Assembly: GCA_030145365.1 (NCBI GenBank)
Contig: JAQYVS010000409.1
Span: 1 to 5,746, forward strand
DNA from: Desulfofustis sp.
Lineage (GTDB): Bacteria; Desulfobacterota; Desulfobulbia; Desulfobulbales; Desulfocapsaceae
Direction: 5' to 3'
DNA: 5,746 nucleotides
Shown: positions 1 through 5,369 of the stretch, piece after piece
Layout of the letters: each line of letters begins with the position of its first letter
Numbering within the stretch: position 1 is the first letter of the stretch
The notes under the pieces: model-generated
Seen by the model: only the letters and a program-made list of their open reading frames with translations
What the model was told of the DNA's origin: nothing
Databases searched by the model: none
Translations under genes and position numbers: made by a program

Positions 1-741
1 CACAAAAACCTGCAGCTTGTATCGCGATGTATTGACACCCATCGAATCAGCAGCGTCTTCCGAGCTGTGGATCGATCTCAGCGCCCGTCCTGCACGGCTC
101 TGGATAAGATTTCTTAGCAGTACCATGCACACAATCAACAAACCCCAGGCGATATAATAGTTTTCAACCCTGGTCCCAAAGTCCCCACTTACTTCAAGCC
201 CGCCAAAGAGTGGGAAAGCTGGCACCTCAGAAATTCCATCAGCTTCACCGAAATATTCGCTGGCCAGTACAATCCGATAGATAATGACCCCAAAGCCAAG
301 GGTAGCCATGGCCAGGTAATGGCCTTTTAATTTAAGAACCGGTATGCCAAGTATCCAGGCAATGAGCCCGGCGGCAATAATTGCCACAAGACAGGCGGCC
401 CAGGGAGCGATTACCACCAGGGCTTCACCGTAAATGTCCTGTCCTCTGACTATAATTCCAAGCCCGTCGAGGAACTCCACAGAACTGGACTTTTCAAAAG
501 CGATCAGGTTCCTGGTTGTCAGAGCGCCAGAGATATATCCACCGATTGCAAAGAACCCGGCGTGCCCCAGTGAGATCTGTCCTGCATAACCCATGAGTAT
601 GCACAGTCCGACAATCAGCAGGGTATAATAGGCCGACATTGTTAGCTGGGTCAGGTAGAACTTTGTATCTGTCCAGTCAGTCAGCAACTGAACGAAGATT
701 ACCAGAGCGATCAGCGGCAAAAAGGAGAAAAGGTGTTTCAT
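1..741 (-). CDS. livM: HAAT-family ABC transporter permease, LivM-like (3' end cut by window edge)
   Basis: Second inner-membrane permease of a branched-chain amino acid/amide-type ABC importer; it pairs with the LivH-like subunit to form the translocation channel. The open frame runs 247 codons from ATG 739-741 off the left edge without a stop; full LivM proteins are usually around 300-350 residues, so the C-terminus is missing. Visible hallmarks are hydrophobic segments near residues 8-20, 36-52, 107-133 and 196-210, the LivM signature GYAGQISLGHAGFFAIGGY at 51-69, KGHYLAMATLGFG at 139-151, and the start of the EAA coupling loop (AGRALRS, then MGVN) at 217-237, which contacts the ATPase. 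The start is supported by AAGGAG at 750-755, 8 nt upstream and inside the end of livH; the genes are 2 nt apart, so translation is probably coupled. The region at about 77-106 between membrane segments is a rather long polar loop. Substrate cannot be read from the sequence. Family assignment is firm. Confidence 0.93.
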   Translation of the reverse strand, partial: MKHLFSFLPLIALVIFVQLLTDWTDTKFYLTQLTMSAYYTLLIVGLCILMGYAGQISLGHAGFFAIGGYISGALTTRNLIAFEKSSSVEFLDGLGIIVRGQDIYGEALVVIAPWAACLVAIIAAGLIAWILGIPVLKLKGHYLAMATLGFGVIIYRIVLASEYFGEADGISEVPAFPLFGGLEVSGDFGTRVENYYIAWGLLIVCMVLLRNLIQSRAGRALRSIHSSEDAADSMGVNTSRYKLQVFV

Positions 742-743
742 TG

Positions 744-1634
744 TTAAAACTCCTTCAATCCCGCCGCTGTACTTGAGCCGAACAGGCCATGTGGACGAAC
801 GAACAAAATGATAAGCAGAAACGAGATTGCAATCGCATCTTTAAAGGCCAGGGGTACCACCGATATTGAAAAGGCTTCCAGCAGACCGAGTAGAAGTCCC
901 GCGCCCACAGCAGCCATCGAGTTGCCCATTCCACCAAGGATTGCCACCGTGAATCCTTTGATTGCCAGACCTGTTCCAATATCATACGATGTCGAAGTGA
1001 TTGGAGACATCACGCTGCCAGCCAGAGCTCCGATTCCTGCGCTGAGCATGAAAGAAAGCGTCACCATGTTACGGGTGTTGATCCCGCAGAGTATCGCGGC
1101 CTTTCGATTCGAGGCACAGGCCCGCATCTCCCTGCCGACCGAGGTGGTTTTGAAAAAAATGGAGAGAAATAAGACCATCAGACCGCAGGTTCCTACTACC
1201 CAGAGAACCTGGGGTGATATGCGAGCGCCGAGAATGCCAATGGCAGAAATTTCGTTTCCGATAAAATAGGGCAATGAACGTACCGATTCACCCCAGATGT
1301 GCAAAGCAGCTTCCCTGGTCAATATCGACAGACCTATCGTTATTATGATCATCCGTAAAACGCCGGGACTTTCCAGCCAACGGATAAAGCATATCTCTAA
1401 AAGGGCACCAAACAACATGGTCAGCACCACAGCCGCCCCAATAGCCAGCGGCAGCGGCATGAACGGCAGCAGGGAAATGGAAATCATCCCGCCGAGCATG
1501 ACAAATTCACCCTGAGCAAAATTGATGATGCCGGTGGTGTTGTAAATGATGTTAAAACCAATGGCAACAATCGCATAGATCGAGCCATAGGTTATTCCGG
1601 CAAAGAGATATTGTGTAAACAGTTCCAATGTCAT
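744..1634 (-). CDS. livH: HAAT-family ABC transporter permease, LivH-like
   Basis: First inner-membrane permease of the same importer, 296 residues, the usual LivH length. It is hydrophobic throughout, with about eight membrane segments. Family marks are YNTTGIINFAQGEFVMLGG at residues 31-49, the EAA coupling loop VGREMRACASNRKAAILCGI at 166-185, GFTVAILGGMGN at 227-238 and the C-terminal RPHGLFG at 280-286. I chose ATG 1632-1634 because the protein then begins MTLELFTQYLFAGITYGS, the typical LivH N-terminus. The frame stays open upstream to a GTG at 1707-1709, but those extra 25 codons cross a terminator-like hairpin and do not look like LivH. The ribosome-binding site at the chosen start is weak: only a GGA about 10 nt upstream, unlike the strong purine-rich sites of every neighbour. 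It is followed after 2 nt by livM and preceded by livJ across a 123-nt gap. The transported ligand is unknown. Confidence 0.94.
   Translation of the reverse strand: MTLELFTQYLFAGITYGSIYAIVAIGFNIIYNTTGIINFAQGEFVMLGGMISISLLPFMPLPLAIGAAVVLTMLFGALLEICFIRWLESPGVLRMIIITIGLSILTREAALHIWGESVRSLPYFIGNEISAIGILGARISPQVLWVVGTCGLMVLFLSIFFKTTSVGREMRACASNRKAAILCGINTRNMVTLSFMLSAGIGALAGSVMSPITSTSYDIGTGLAIKGFTVAILGGMGNSMAAVGAGLLLGLLEAFSISVVPLAFKDAIAISFLLIILFVRPHGLFGSSTAAGLKEF
750..755 (-). promoter_or_regulatory. Ribosome-binding site of livM
   Basis: AAGGAG on the minus strand, 8 nt before the livM ATG and lying inside the last codons of livH. It fixes the livM start, which has no stop in the window to define the frame by itself, and suggests translational coupling with livH. 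Confidence 0.75.
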
Positions 1635-1660
1635 GGTATCAAGTATCCGTAGTCCGGCGG

Positions 1661-1701
1661 ATAATAAAATGGGAAAAGGGGCCGGACTGGTCCGGCCCCT
1701 T
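1661..1701 (-). terminator. Intrinsic terminator or attenuator between livJ and livH
   Basis: A perfect 11-bp inverted repeat (arms 1676-1686 and 1691-1701) encloses a 4-nt loop (1687-1690). On the minus strand the RNA reads AAGGGGCCGGA, CCAG, then TCCGGCCCCTT, followed by TTCCCATTTTATTAT, a T-rich but interrupted tract. There is no T tract on the plus-strand side, so the element works in the direction of the genes. It lies 57 nt past the livJ stop and 41 nt before the livH start. Because livHM belong to the same transporter, partial read-through is expected: a common way to make more binding protein than permease. The hairpin is plain in the sequence; the leaky behaviour is inferred. Confidence 0.8.
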
Positions 1702-1723
1702 AGAATCACATTTAAACACAGCT

Positions 1724-1739
1724 ACCGCCATAAGACGGT
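1724..1739 (-). other. Small hairpin after the livJ stop
   Basis: On the minus strand ACCGTC (1734-1739), a TTAT loop and GGCGGT (1724-1729) form a 6-bp stem with one G-U pair, 18 nt past the livJ stop codon. No T tract follows, so it is not a terminator alone. With the larger hairpin 22 nt further on it could protect the 3' end of the livJ message from exonucleases. This role is a guess; the pairing itself is directly visible but short enough to be chance. Confidence 0.3.
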
Positions 1740-1757
1740 CTACAATTTTCCGTGTCT

Positions 1758-2906
1758 CTACATTTTCTTGTACGGAACAAATGCTCCGTCTTTAACTGTA
1801 ATCATCTCGAATGAGTCAATGCCAAGACCGTTGTGATCTTCGGCCGAGAAATTGAAAATCCCACCAGTGCCGGGCAAGTTCTGCAATTTTTCAATCTCGT
1901 CACGAATTTTTGCTTTGTCGGGTCCAGCTTTTTCAATTGCTGCCATCAGGATGATAAAGGCATCATATCCGTGGCCGCCAAAGGTAGATGCTTTCTCTTT
2001 AAAAGCACCTTCATAATCGTTGATATATTTGCTCAACAACGCCTTTTGCGGATGATCTGCCGCCAGACTATCGGCCACAAGCAGTCGGCCCGCCGGGAAG
2101 ATGATTCCTTCGGCTGCAGCACCTGCCGCTTCAACATATTTGATATTTCCGAAACCGTGACTCTGGAACAATGGGACATCCCAACCTGCCTGACGCATAT
2201 TTTTGGCAACCATTGCCTGCGCTGGAACAATCGACCAGTTCACTACAGCCTGAACGTCCTTGTTCGCCTTGATTTTGGCGATAACAGCTGAAAGATCCGT
2301 AGATTTTTTGTCATACACTTCTGTGGCAACGACTTCAATTCCCATGGTCGGTGCAATTTTCAAAAGCTGGTCTTTGCCTGCCTTGCCAAAACCGGTGTTT
2401 CCTGCCAGAACGGCGATTTTGGAAATTCCCATCTCTTTCATTGTCTCAAAGATCTTTTGCGCGGCATAGGAATCTTTCTGGGGAGTCTTAAAAACGTATT
2501 GAGCAACCGGATCAACGATTACTTCAGCAGCGGCACAGGATAGTAGTGGAGTACTCCCTTGCTCGAAAATCTTCTTGACCTTCATGGTCTCACCGGAAGT
2601 GGAAGGTCCGATTACTGCGACGACTTGTTCTTCCTCGATGAGCTGCTTGGCAAACGAGATTGCTTTTTCGGGATTCGCACCGGAATCTTTAATAATGAGT
2701 TCAATTTTTTTACCGTTGATTCCGCCGCTTTTGTTAACTTCGTCGGCAAGCATTTCCAGGGTACGTGCTTCAGGGCCGCCTAAAAATGAGGCTGGTCCAG
2801 TTACAGCAAGAATTGCTCCGACCTTAATAGTCTCAGCCGAGGCGAGCCCAACCATGCCCGTACTGGCAAACAACACAAGCACAACAGCAAGTACTAATCT
2901 CTTCAT
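1758..2906 (-). CDS. livJ: Periplasmic substrate-binding protein of HAAT ABC transporter, LivJ-like
   Basis: A 382-residue periplasmic receptor of the leucine/amide-binding type (Peripla_BP_6, type I fold) that delivers its ligand to the LivHM permeases. Residues 1-24 form a Sec signal peptide: KR at positions 2-3, a hydrophobic core, and an ASA-E cleavage site after A24. There is no lipobox cysteine, so the mature protein should be soluble. The mature part starts ETIKVGAILAVTGPASFLGG, typical of the family, and IGPSTSGETM at 99-108 holds the Ser/Thr residues that in relatives bind the ligand's carboxylate and amino groups. The start ATG has AAAGGGAG (2912-2919) 5 nt upstream. The ligand cannot be assigned: relatives bind branched-chain or aromatic amino acids, amides or aromatic acids. 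Its place behind iorAB and paaK makes an aromatic amino acid or aryl acid plausible. It lies 96 nt after the ACT gene and before a terminator-like hairpin. Confidence 0.94.
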   Translation of the reverse strand: MKRLVLAVVLVLFASTGMVGLASAETIKVGAILAVTGPASFLGGPEARTLEMLADEVNKSGGINGKKIELIIKDSGANPEKAISFAKQLIEEEQVVAVIGPSTSGETMKVKKIFEQGSTPLLSCAAAEVIVDPVAQYVFKTPQKDSYAAQKIFETMKEMGISKIAVLAGNTGFGKAGKDQLLKIAPTMGIEVVATEVYDKKSTDLSAVIAKIKANKDVQAVVNWSIVPAQAMVAKNMRQAGWDVPLFQSHGFGNIKYVEAAGAAAEGIIFPAGRLLVADSLAADHPQKALLSKYINDYEGAFKEKASTFGGHGYDAFIILMAAIEKAGPDKAKIRDEIEKLQNLPGTGGIFNFSAEDHNGLGIDSFEMITVKDGAFVPYKKM

Positions 2907-2947
2907 ACAGTCTCCCTTTAATTGGCCGCTGACCTATCAGATACAGT

Positions 2948-2968
2948 CGCTTCCACAAGCCGGCAGCG
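2948..2968 (-). other. Imperfect hairpin in the livJ leader
   Basis: On the minus strand CGCTGCC and GGAAGCG pair over 7 bp with one internal mismatch around a 7-nt loop. It sits in the 96-nt gap between the ACT gene and livJ. No T tract follows, so it is not an intrinsic terminator. It could be a leader structure or chance. Confidence 0.2.
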
Positions 2969-3001
2969 GATTAACAAACACAGTTACATTTGACAGATCA
3001 C

Positions 3002-3032
3002 ATTATAAAGCACAGATCTGAGCCCCTGACAA
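3002..3032 (-). promoter_or_regulatory. Candidate sigma70-type promoter for livJ
   Basis: On the minus strand TTGTCA (3027-3032, five of six to TTGACA) is followed after 19 nt by a perfect TATAAT (3002-3007). The -10 box overlaps the TAA stop of the ACT gene, and transcription would begin near 2995, giving a leader of about 90 nt before livJ. The 19-nt spacer is longer than the ideal 17, so strength is uncertain. A separate promoter here would let the transporter be expressed independently of iorAB-paaK. Hexamers are seen; function is inferred. Confidence 0.35.
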
Positions 3033-3434
3033 GATGGTGAAACCTTTACCCTGAAGAACACTTATCGCCTTGTCTATCTCTTCAAAGCGAAAGATCATCA
3101 CTGCATTCTCACCACTCTTATTAACAAAAGCATACATATATTCAACGTTGAGAGCTACACCTTCGAGCACTTTCAGCACCGAAGCCAGACCTCCAACCTT
3201 GTCAGGCACTTCAACCGCTATTACATGCGTTTTGCCCACGGTAAAACCTCTGTCCCTCAAGGCTTTCTCAGCCTCATCAACCTTGTCTACGATGAGTCGT
3301 AAAATTCCAAAGTCTGTGGTGTCGGCAAGAGACAGTGACCTGATATTGATACTATTGTCCGCCAGGACCCTGGTAATCTCCGATAGACGGCCTGATTCGT
3401 TCTCTAAAAATATGGCGATCTGTTCAACTTTCAT
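3003..3434 (-). CDS. Stand-alone tandem ACT-domain protein, putative amino acid sensor
   Basis: A 143-residue soluble protein made of two ACT domains (about residues 3-66 and 70-136) and nothing else. ACT domains are beta-alpha-beta-beta-alpha-beta modules that bind small ligands, usually amino acids, at domain interfaces. Each copy has the glycine-containing turn before the first helix: ENESGRLSEI (11-20) and PDKVGGLASV (77-86). No catalytic or DNA-binding domain is present, so it should act by binding a ligand and perhaps a partner protein. I chose ATG 3432-3434: AGGGAGG (3440-3446) lies 5 nt upstream and the protein then starts directly at the first strand. The frame extends to 3467 but the extra 11 codons overlap the paaK end and fit no ACT strand. 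It lies 13 nt after paaK, so it is almost certainly cotranscribed; aromatic amino acid or aryl-CoA sensing is a reasonable but unproven role. Such proteins are sometimes mislabelled as acetolactate synthase regulatory subunits. Confidence 0.9.
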   Translation of the reverse strand: MKVEQIAIFLENESGRLSEITRVLADNSINIRSLSLADTTDFGILRLIVDKVDEAEKALRDRGFTVGKTHVIAVEVPDKVGGLASVLKVLEGVALNVEYMYAFVNKSGENAVMIFRFEEIDKAISVLQGKGFTILSGAQICAL

Positions 3435-3439
3435 ACAAG

Positions 3440-3446
3440 CCTCCCT
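3440..3446 (-). promoter_or_regulatory. Ribosome-binding site that decides the ACT-gene start
   Basis: AGGGAGG on the minus strand ends 5 nt before ATG 3432-3434, favouring this start over the in-frame upstream one, which would overlap paaK and place this motif inside the coding region. Confidence 0.8.
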
Positions 3447-3447
3447 G

Positions 3448-4758
3448 TCAGATTTTACGATTGTCAATTATTCTCTGGGCCTTTCCTTCACTACGACGGA
3501 TCGAACGTGGATTCACAAGCTTCACCTTACAGGTGACACCGAGGATATCCTTGATGTCTTTGGAGATGCCATGGGAAAGCTGCTCAAGGTTTTTAATTTC
3601 ATCGGAAAATATGGAGTCGCTGACCTCTACTTCAACGGTCATCGTATCCATAGTGCCCTGCCGTTCCACGATGATCTGATAATGGGGTTCAACGCCTTCG
3701 ACACCCATAAGAACATGTTCAACTTGAGATGGAAAGACATTTACGCCTCTGATAATCAGCATGTCGTCGGTACGTCCTGTCACCTTTTCCATCCGCACCA
3801 GGGTTCGGCCGCAATTACAGGTCTCTATATAAAGGCATGAAATATCTTTGGTCCGATAGCGAATGACCGGGAAGGCTTCCTTGGTAAGGGTTGTAAAAAC
3901 CAATTCACCTCTCTCACCCGGAGGCAGGACCTCACCGGTTTCAGGATCGATAATTTCCGGCAGAAAATGGTCCTCGAAAATGTGCATCCCTTTTGTGGAT
4001 TGCAGACATTCCTGGGCCACCCCGGGGCCTATCACTTCAGACAACCCGTAAATATCAACCGCTTTTATATTCAGTTTACGTTCAACCTCCTCTCGCATGT
4101 TTTCACTCCAGGGTTCAGCCCCGAAAATGCCGACACGCAGGGATAGCGAGGACGGCGAGACTCCCATCTCTTCCATTGCTTCGGCCAGGTTTAGCGCATA
4201 GGACGGGGTCGACATTAAAACGGTGGAGCCGAAATCCTTCATGATGGTGATCTGCCGTTTTGAATTGCCGCCGGATACCGGAATTACCGTTGCCCCGAGT
4301 TTCTCTGCTCCGTAATGGGCTCCAAGCCCTCCGGTAAACAGGCCGTAACCATAGGCGTTATGGACCATATCTCCACTGGTAGCTCCGGCACAGGCCAAAG
4401 ATCTGGCAATCAGGGTGGCCCACGTGTCGATATCCTTTTTCGTATAACCGACAACCGTCGGTTTTCCGGTTGTGCCAGAAGAGGCATGGACCCGAACGAT
4501 GTCTTCAAGCCCCATAGCGAACATGCCGAATGGATAATTGTCCCTCAGATCATCTTTTGTGGTAAACGGAAGCTTTTGCAGATCCTGTAGGGTCTTGATA
4601 TCGTTCGGGGTTATCCCGGCATCAATCATTTTCTGCCGATAGGGCTCGACCTTGTCGTAAACTCTTTTGACCAGTGACTGCAGACGTTTCAGCTGGATCG
4701 ATTCCAGACCGACACGCGGCAGTGTTTCCATTTCTTCTTCCCAGTAGATTGTCGACAT
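3448..4758 (-). CDS. paaK: Phenylacetate-CoA ligase (AMP-forming), PaaK family
   Basis: A cytoplasmic adenylate-forming enzyme converting phenylacetate (or a related aryl acetate), ATP and CoA to the aryl-acetyl-CoA, AMP and pyrophosphate. Its 436 residues match the usual PaaK length of about 430-440. It begins IYWEEEMETLPR, typical of the family, followed by the phosphate-binding loop SSGTTGKPT at 93-101, the substrate/AMP motif DIYGLSEVIGPG at 235-246, YRTKDI with the ribose-binding Asp at 301-306, the hinge region GRTDDMLIIRGVNVFPSQVE at 328-347, and the C-terminal catalytic Lys in RSEGKAQRI (K426). CNCGRT at 314-319 is the short Cys-containing turn common in this family. The start ATG 4756-4758 is preferred over TTG 4780-4782 because GGGGAG (4763-4768) lies 4 nt upstream of it. 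The gene follows iorB by 26 nt. Related aryl-acids such as indoleacetate or hydroxyphenylacetate are possible substrates; the exact one cannot be read here. Confidence 0.95.
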   Translation of the reverse strand: MSTIYWEEEMETLPRVGLESIQLKRLQSLVKRVYDKVEPYRQKMIDAGITPNDIKTLQDLQKLPFTTKDDLRDNYPFGMFAMGLEDIVRVHASSGTTGKPTVVGYTKKDIDTWATLIARSLACAGATSGDMVHNAYGYGLFTGGLGAHYGAEKLGATVIPVSGGNSKRQITIMKDFGSTVLMSTPSYALNLAEAMEEMGVSPSSLSLRVGIFGAEPWSENMREEVERKLNIKAVDIYGLSEVIGPGVAQECLQSTKGMHIFEDHFLPEIIDPETGEVLPPGERGELVFTTLTKEAFPVIRYRTKDISCLYIETCNCGRTLVRMEKVTGRTDDMLIIRGVNVFPSQVEHVLMGVEGVEPHYQIIVERQGTMDTMTVEVEVSDSIFSDEIKNLEQLSHGISKDIKDILGVTCKVKLVNPRSIRRSEGKAQRIIDNRKI

Positions 4759-4762
4759 AACA

Positions 4763-4770
4763 CTCCCCTT
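4763..4770 (-). promoter_or_regulatory. Ribosome-binding site that decides the paaK start
   Basis: AAGGGGAG on the minus strand, 4 nt before ATG 4756-4758. It lies downstream of the alternative TTG at 4780-4782 and so supports the shorter protein. Confidence 0.75.
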
Positions 4771-4784
4771 TGCTCGACTCAAAC

Positions 4785-5369
4785 TTATCTGCCGCCGGCC
4801 TCTCTACCGGCAGCGAAGGCCTTCATGTTCTCACTGCGAAAACGTTCAGGCACACGATTATCAATTATTTCTTCAAAAATAGCGGCGTCCACATCCAGAT
4901 GAACAGACAAGGCGCCGACCAGGGCGACATTGGCGGTACGAACCTCACCGGCCTCTTTGGCAATCGAAAAAGCGTCAACTCCTATCACCTCTATATCACG
5001 CTTTATCAACTCATCCAGTACATTTTCGGGATACGTTGCCTGCCCGGTGGCCACCGAAGGCGGCAGTATTTTCTGAGTATTGACGATAACCGTGCTGCCT
5101 TTATGCAGAAAGGGCAGATAGCGAACTGCTTCCATCATTTCAAAGGCCATCTGGATATCGGCTGAACCAGGATCGATCAAGGGCGAATATACCTGTCGAC
5201 CGTAACGGAGTTGAGCAGTAACCGAACCGCCCCGCTGGGCCATTCCGTGGACCTCGCTTTTCTTCACATCATAGCCGGCCCGCAGCAAGGCTGCAGCGGT
5301 TAATTCGCTGGCCAGTAGAATTCCCTGACCGCCCACACCTGAAAAAAGGATGTTTTTAATCTCACTCAT
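4785..5369 (-). CDS. iorB: Indolepyruvate:ferredoxin oxidoreductase, beta subunit (IorB)
   Basis: The small subunit of the two-subunit cytoplasmic enzyme that oxidatively decarboxylates aryl pyruvates (indolepyruvate, phenylpyruvate, hydroxyphenylpyruvate) with CoA and ferredoxin to aryl-acetyl-CoA and CO2. At 194 residues it is the usual IorB size and consists of the gamma domain of the 2-oxoacid:ferredoxin oxidoreductase family. Visible marks are FSGVGGQGILLASELTAAAL at 9-28 and the conserved SEVHGMAQRGGSVTAQLRYG at 38-57. The cofactors sit in the alpha subunit. The start codon overlaps the iorA stop by 4 nt (ATGA), with AGGGGAG (5378-5384) 8 nt upstream, so translation is coupled and subunits should be made in equal amounts. 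Related gamma subunits of pyruvate or 2-oxoglutarate oxidoreductases look similar alone; the IorA-type partner next door settles the call. Confidence 0.93.
   Translation of the reverse strand: MSEIKNILFSGVGGQGILLASELTAAALLRAGYDVKKSEVHGMAQRGGSVTAQLRYGRQVYSPLIDPGSADIQMAFEMMEAVRYLPFLHKGSTVIVNTQKILPPSVATGQATYPENVLDELIKRDIEVIGVDAFSIAKEAGEVRTANVALVGALSVHLDVDAAIFEEIIDNRVPERFRSENMKAFAAGREAGGR

Noticed and set aside
808..1269. A 153-codon plus-strand open frame opposite livH.
   Set aside because: It mirrors the livH coding sequence, has no recognisable motif, and livH is unmistakable on the other strand.
1635..1709. An upstream GTG start extending LivH by 25 residues.
   Set aside because: The extension translates through the terminator hairpin, contains no membrane segment of LivH type, and the canonical N-terminus begins at 1634.
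2948..2968. An intrinsic terminator after the ACT gene.
   Set aside because: The stem has an internal mismatch and no T tract follows on the minus strand, so it does not qualify as a terminator.
3070..3840. A 256-codon open frame on the plus strand opposite the ACT gene and the end of paaK.
   Set aside because: It is antisense to two genes with clear family motifs, is rich in Ser/Thr/Leu as expected from the opposite frame, and shows no domain I recognise.
4759..4782. A TTG start extending PaaK by 8 residues.
   Set aside because: The strong ribosome-binding site 4763-4770 sits inside this extension and serves the ATG at 4756-4758.
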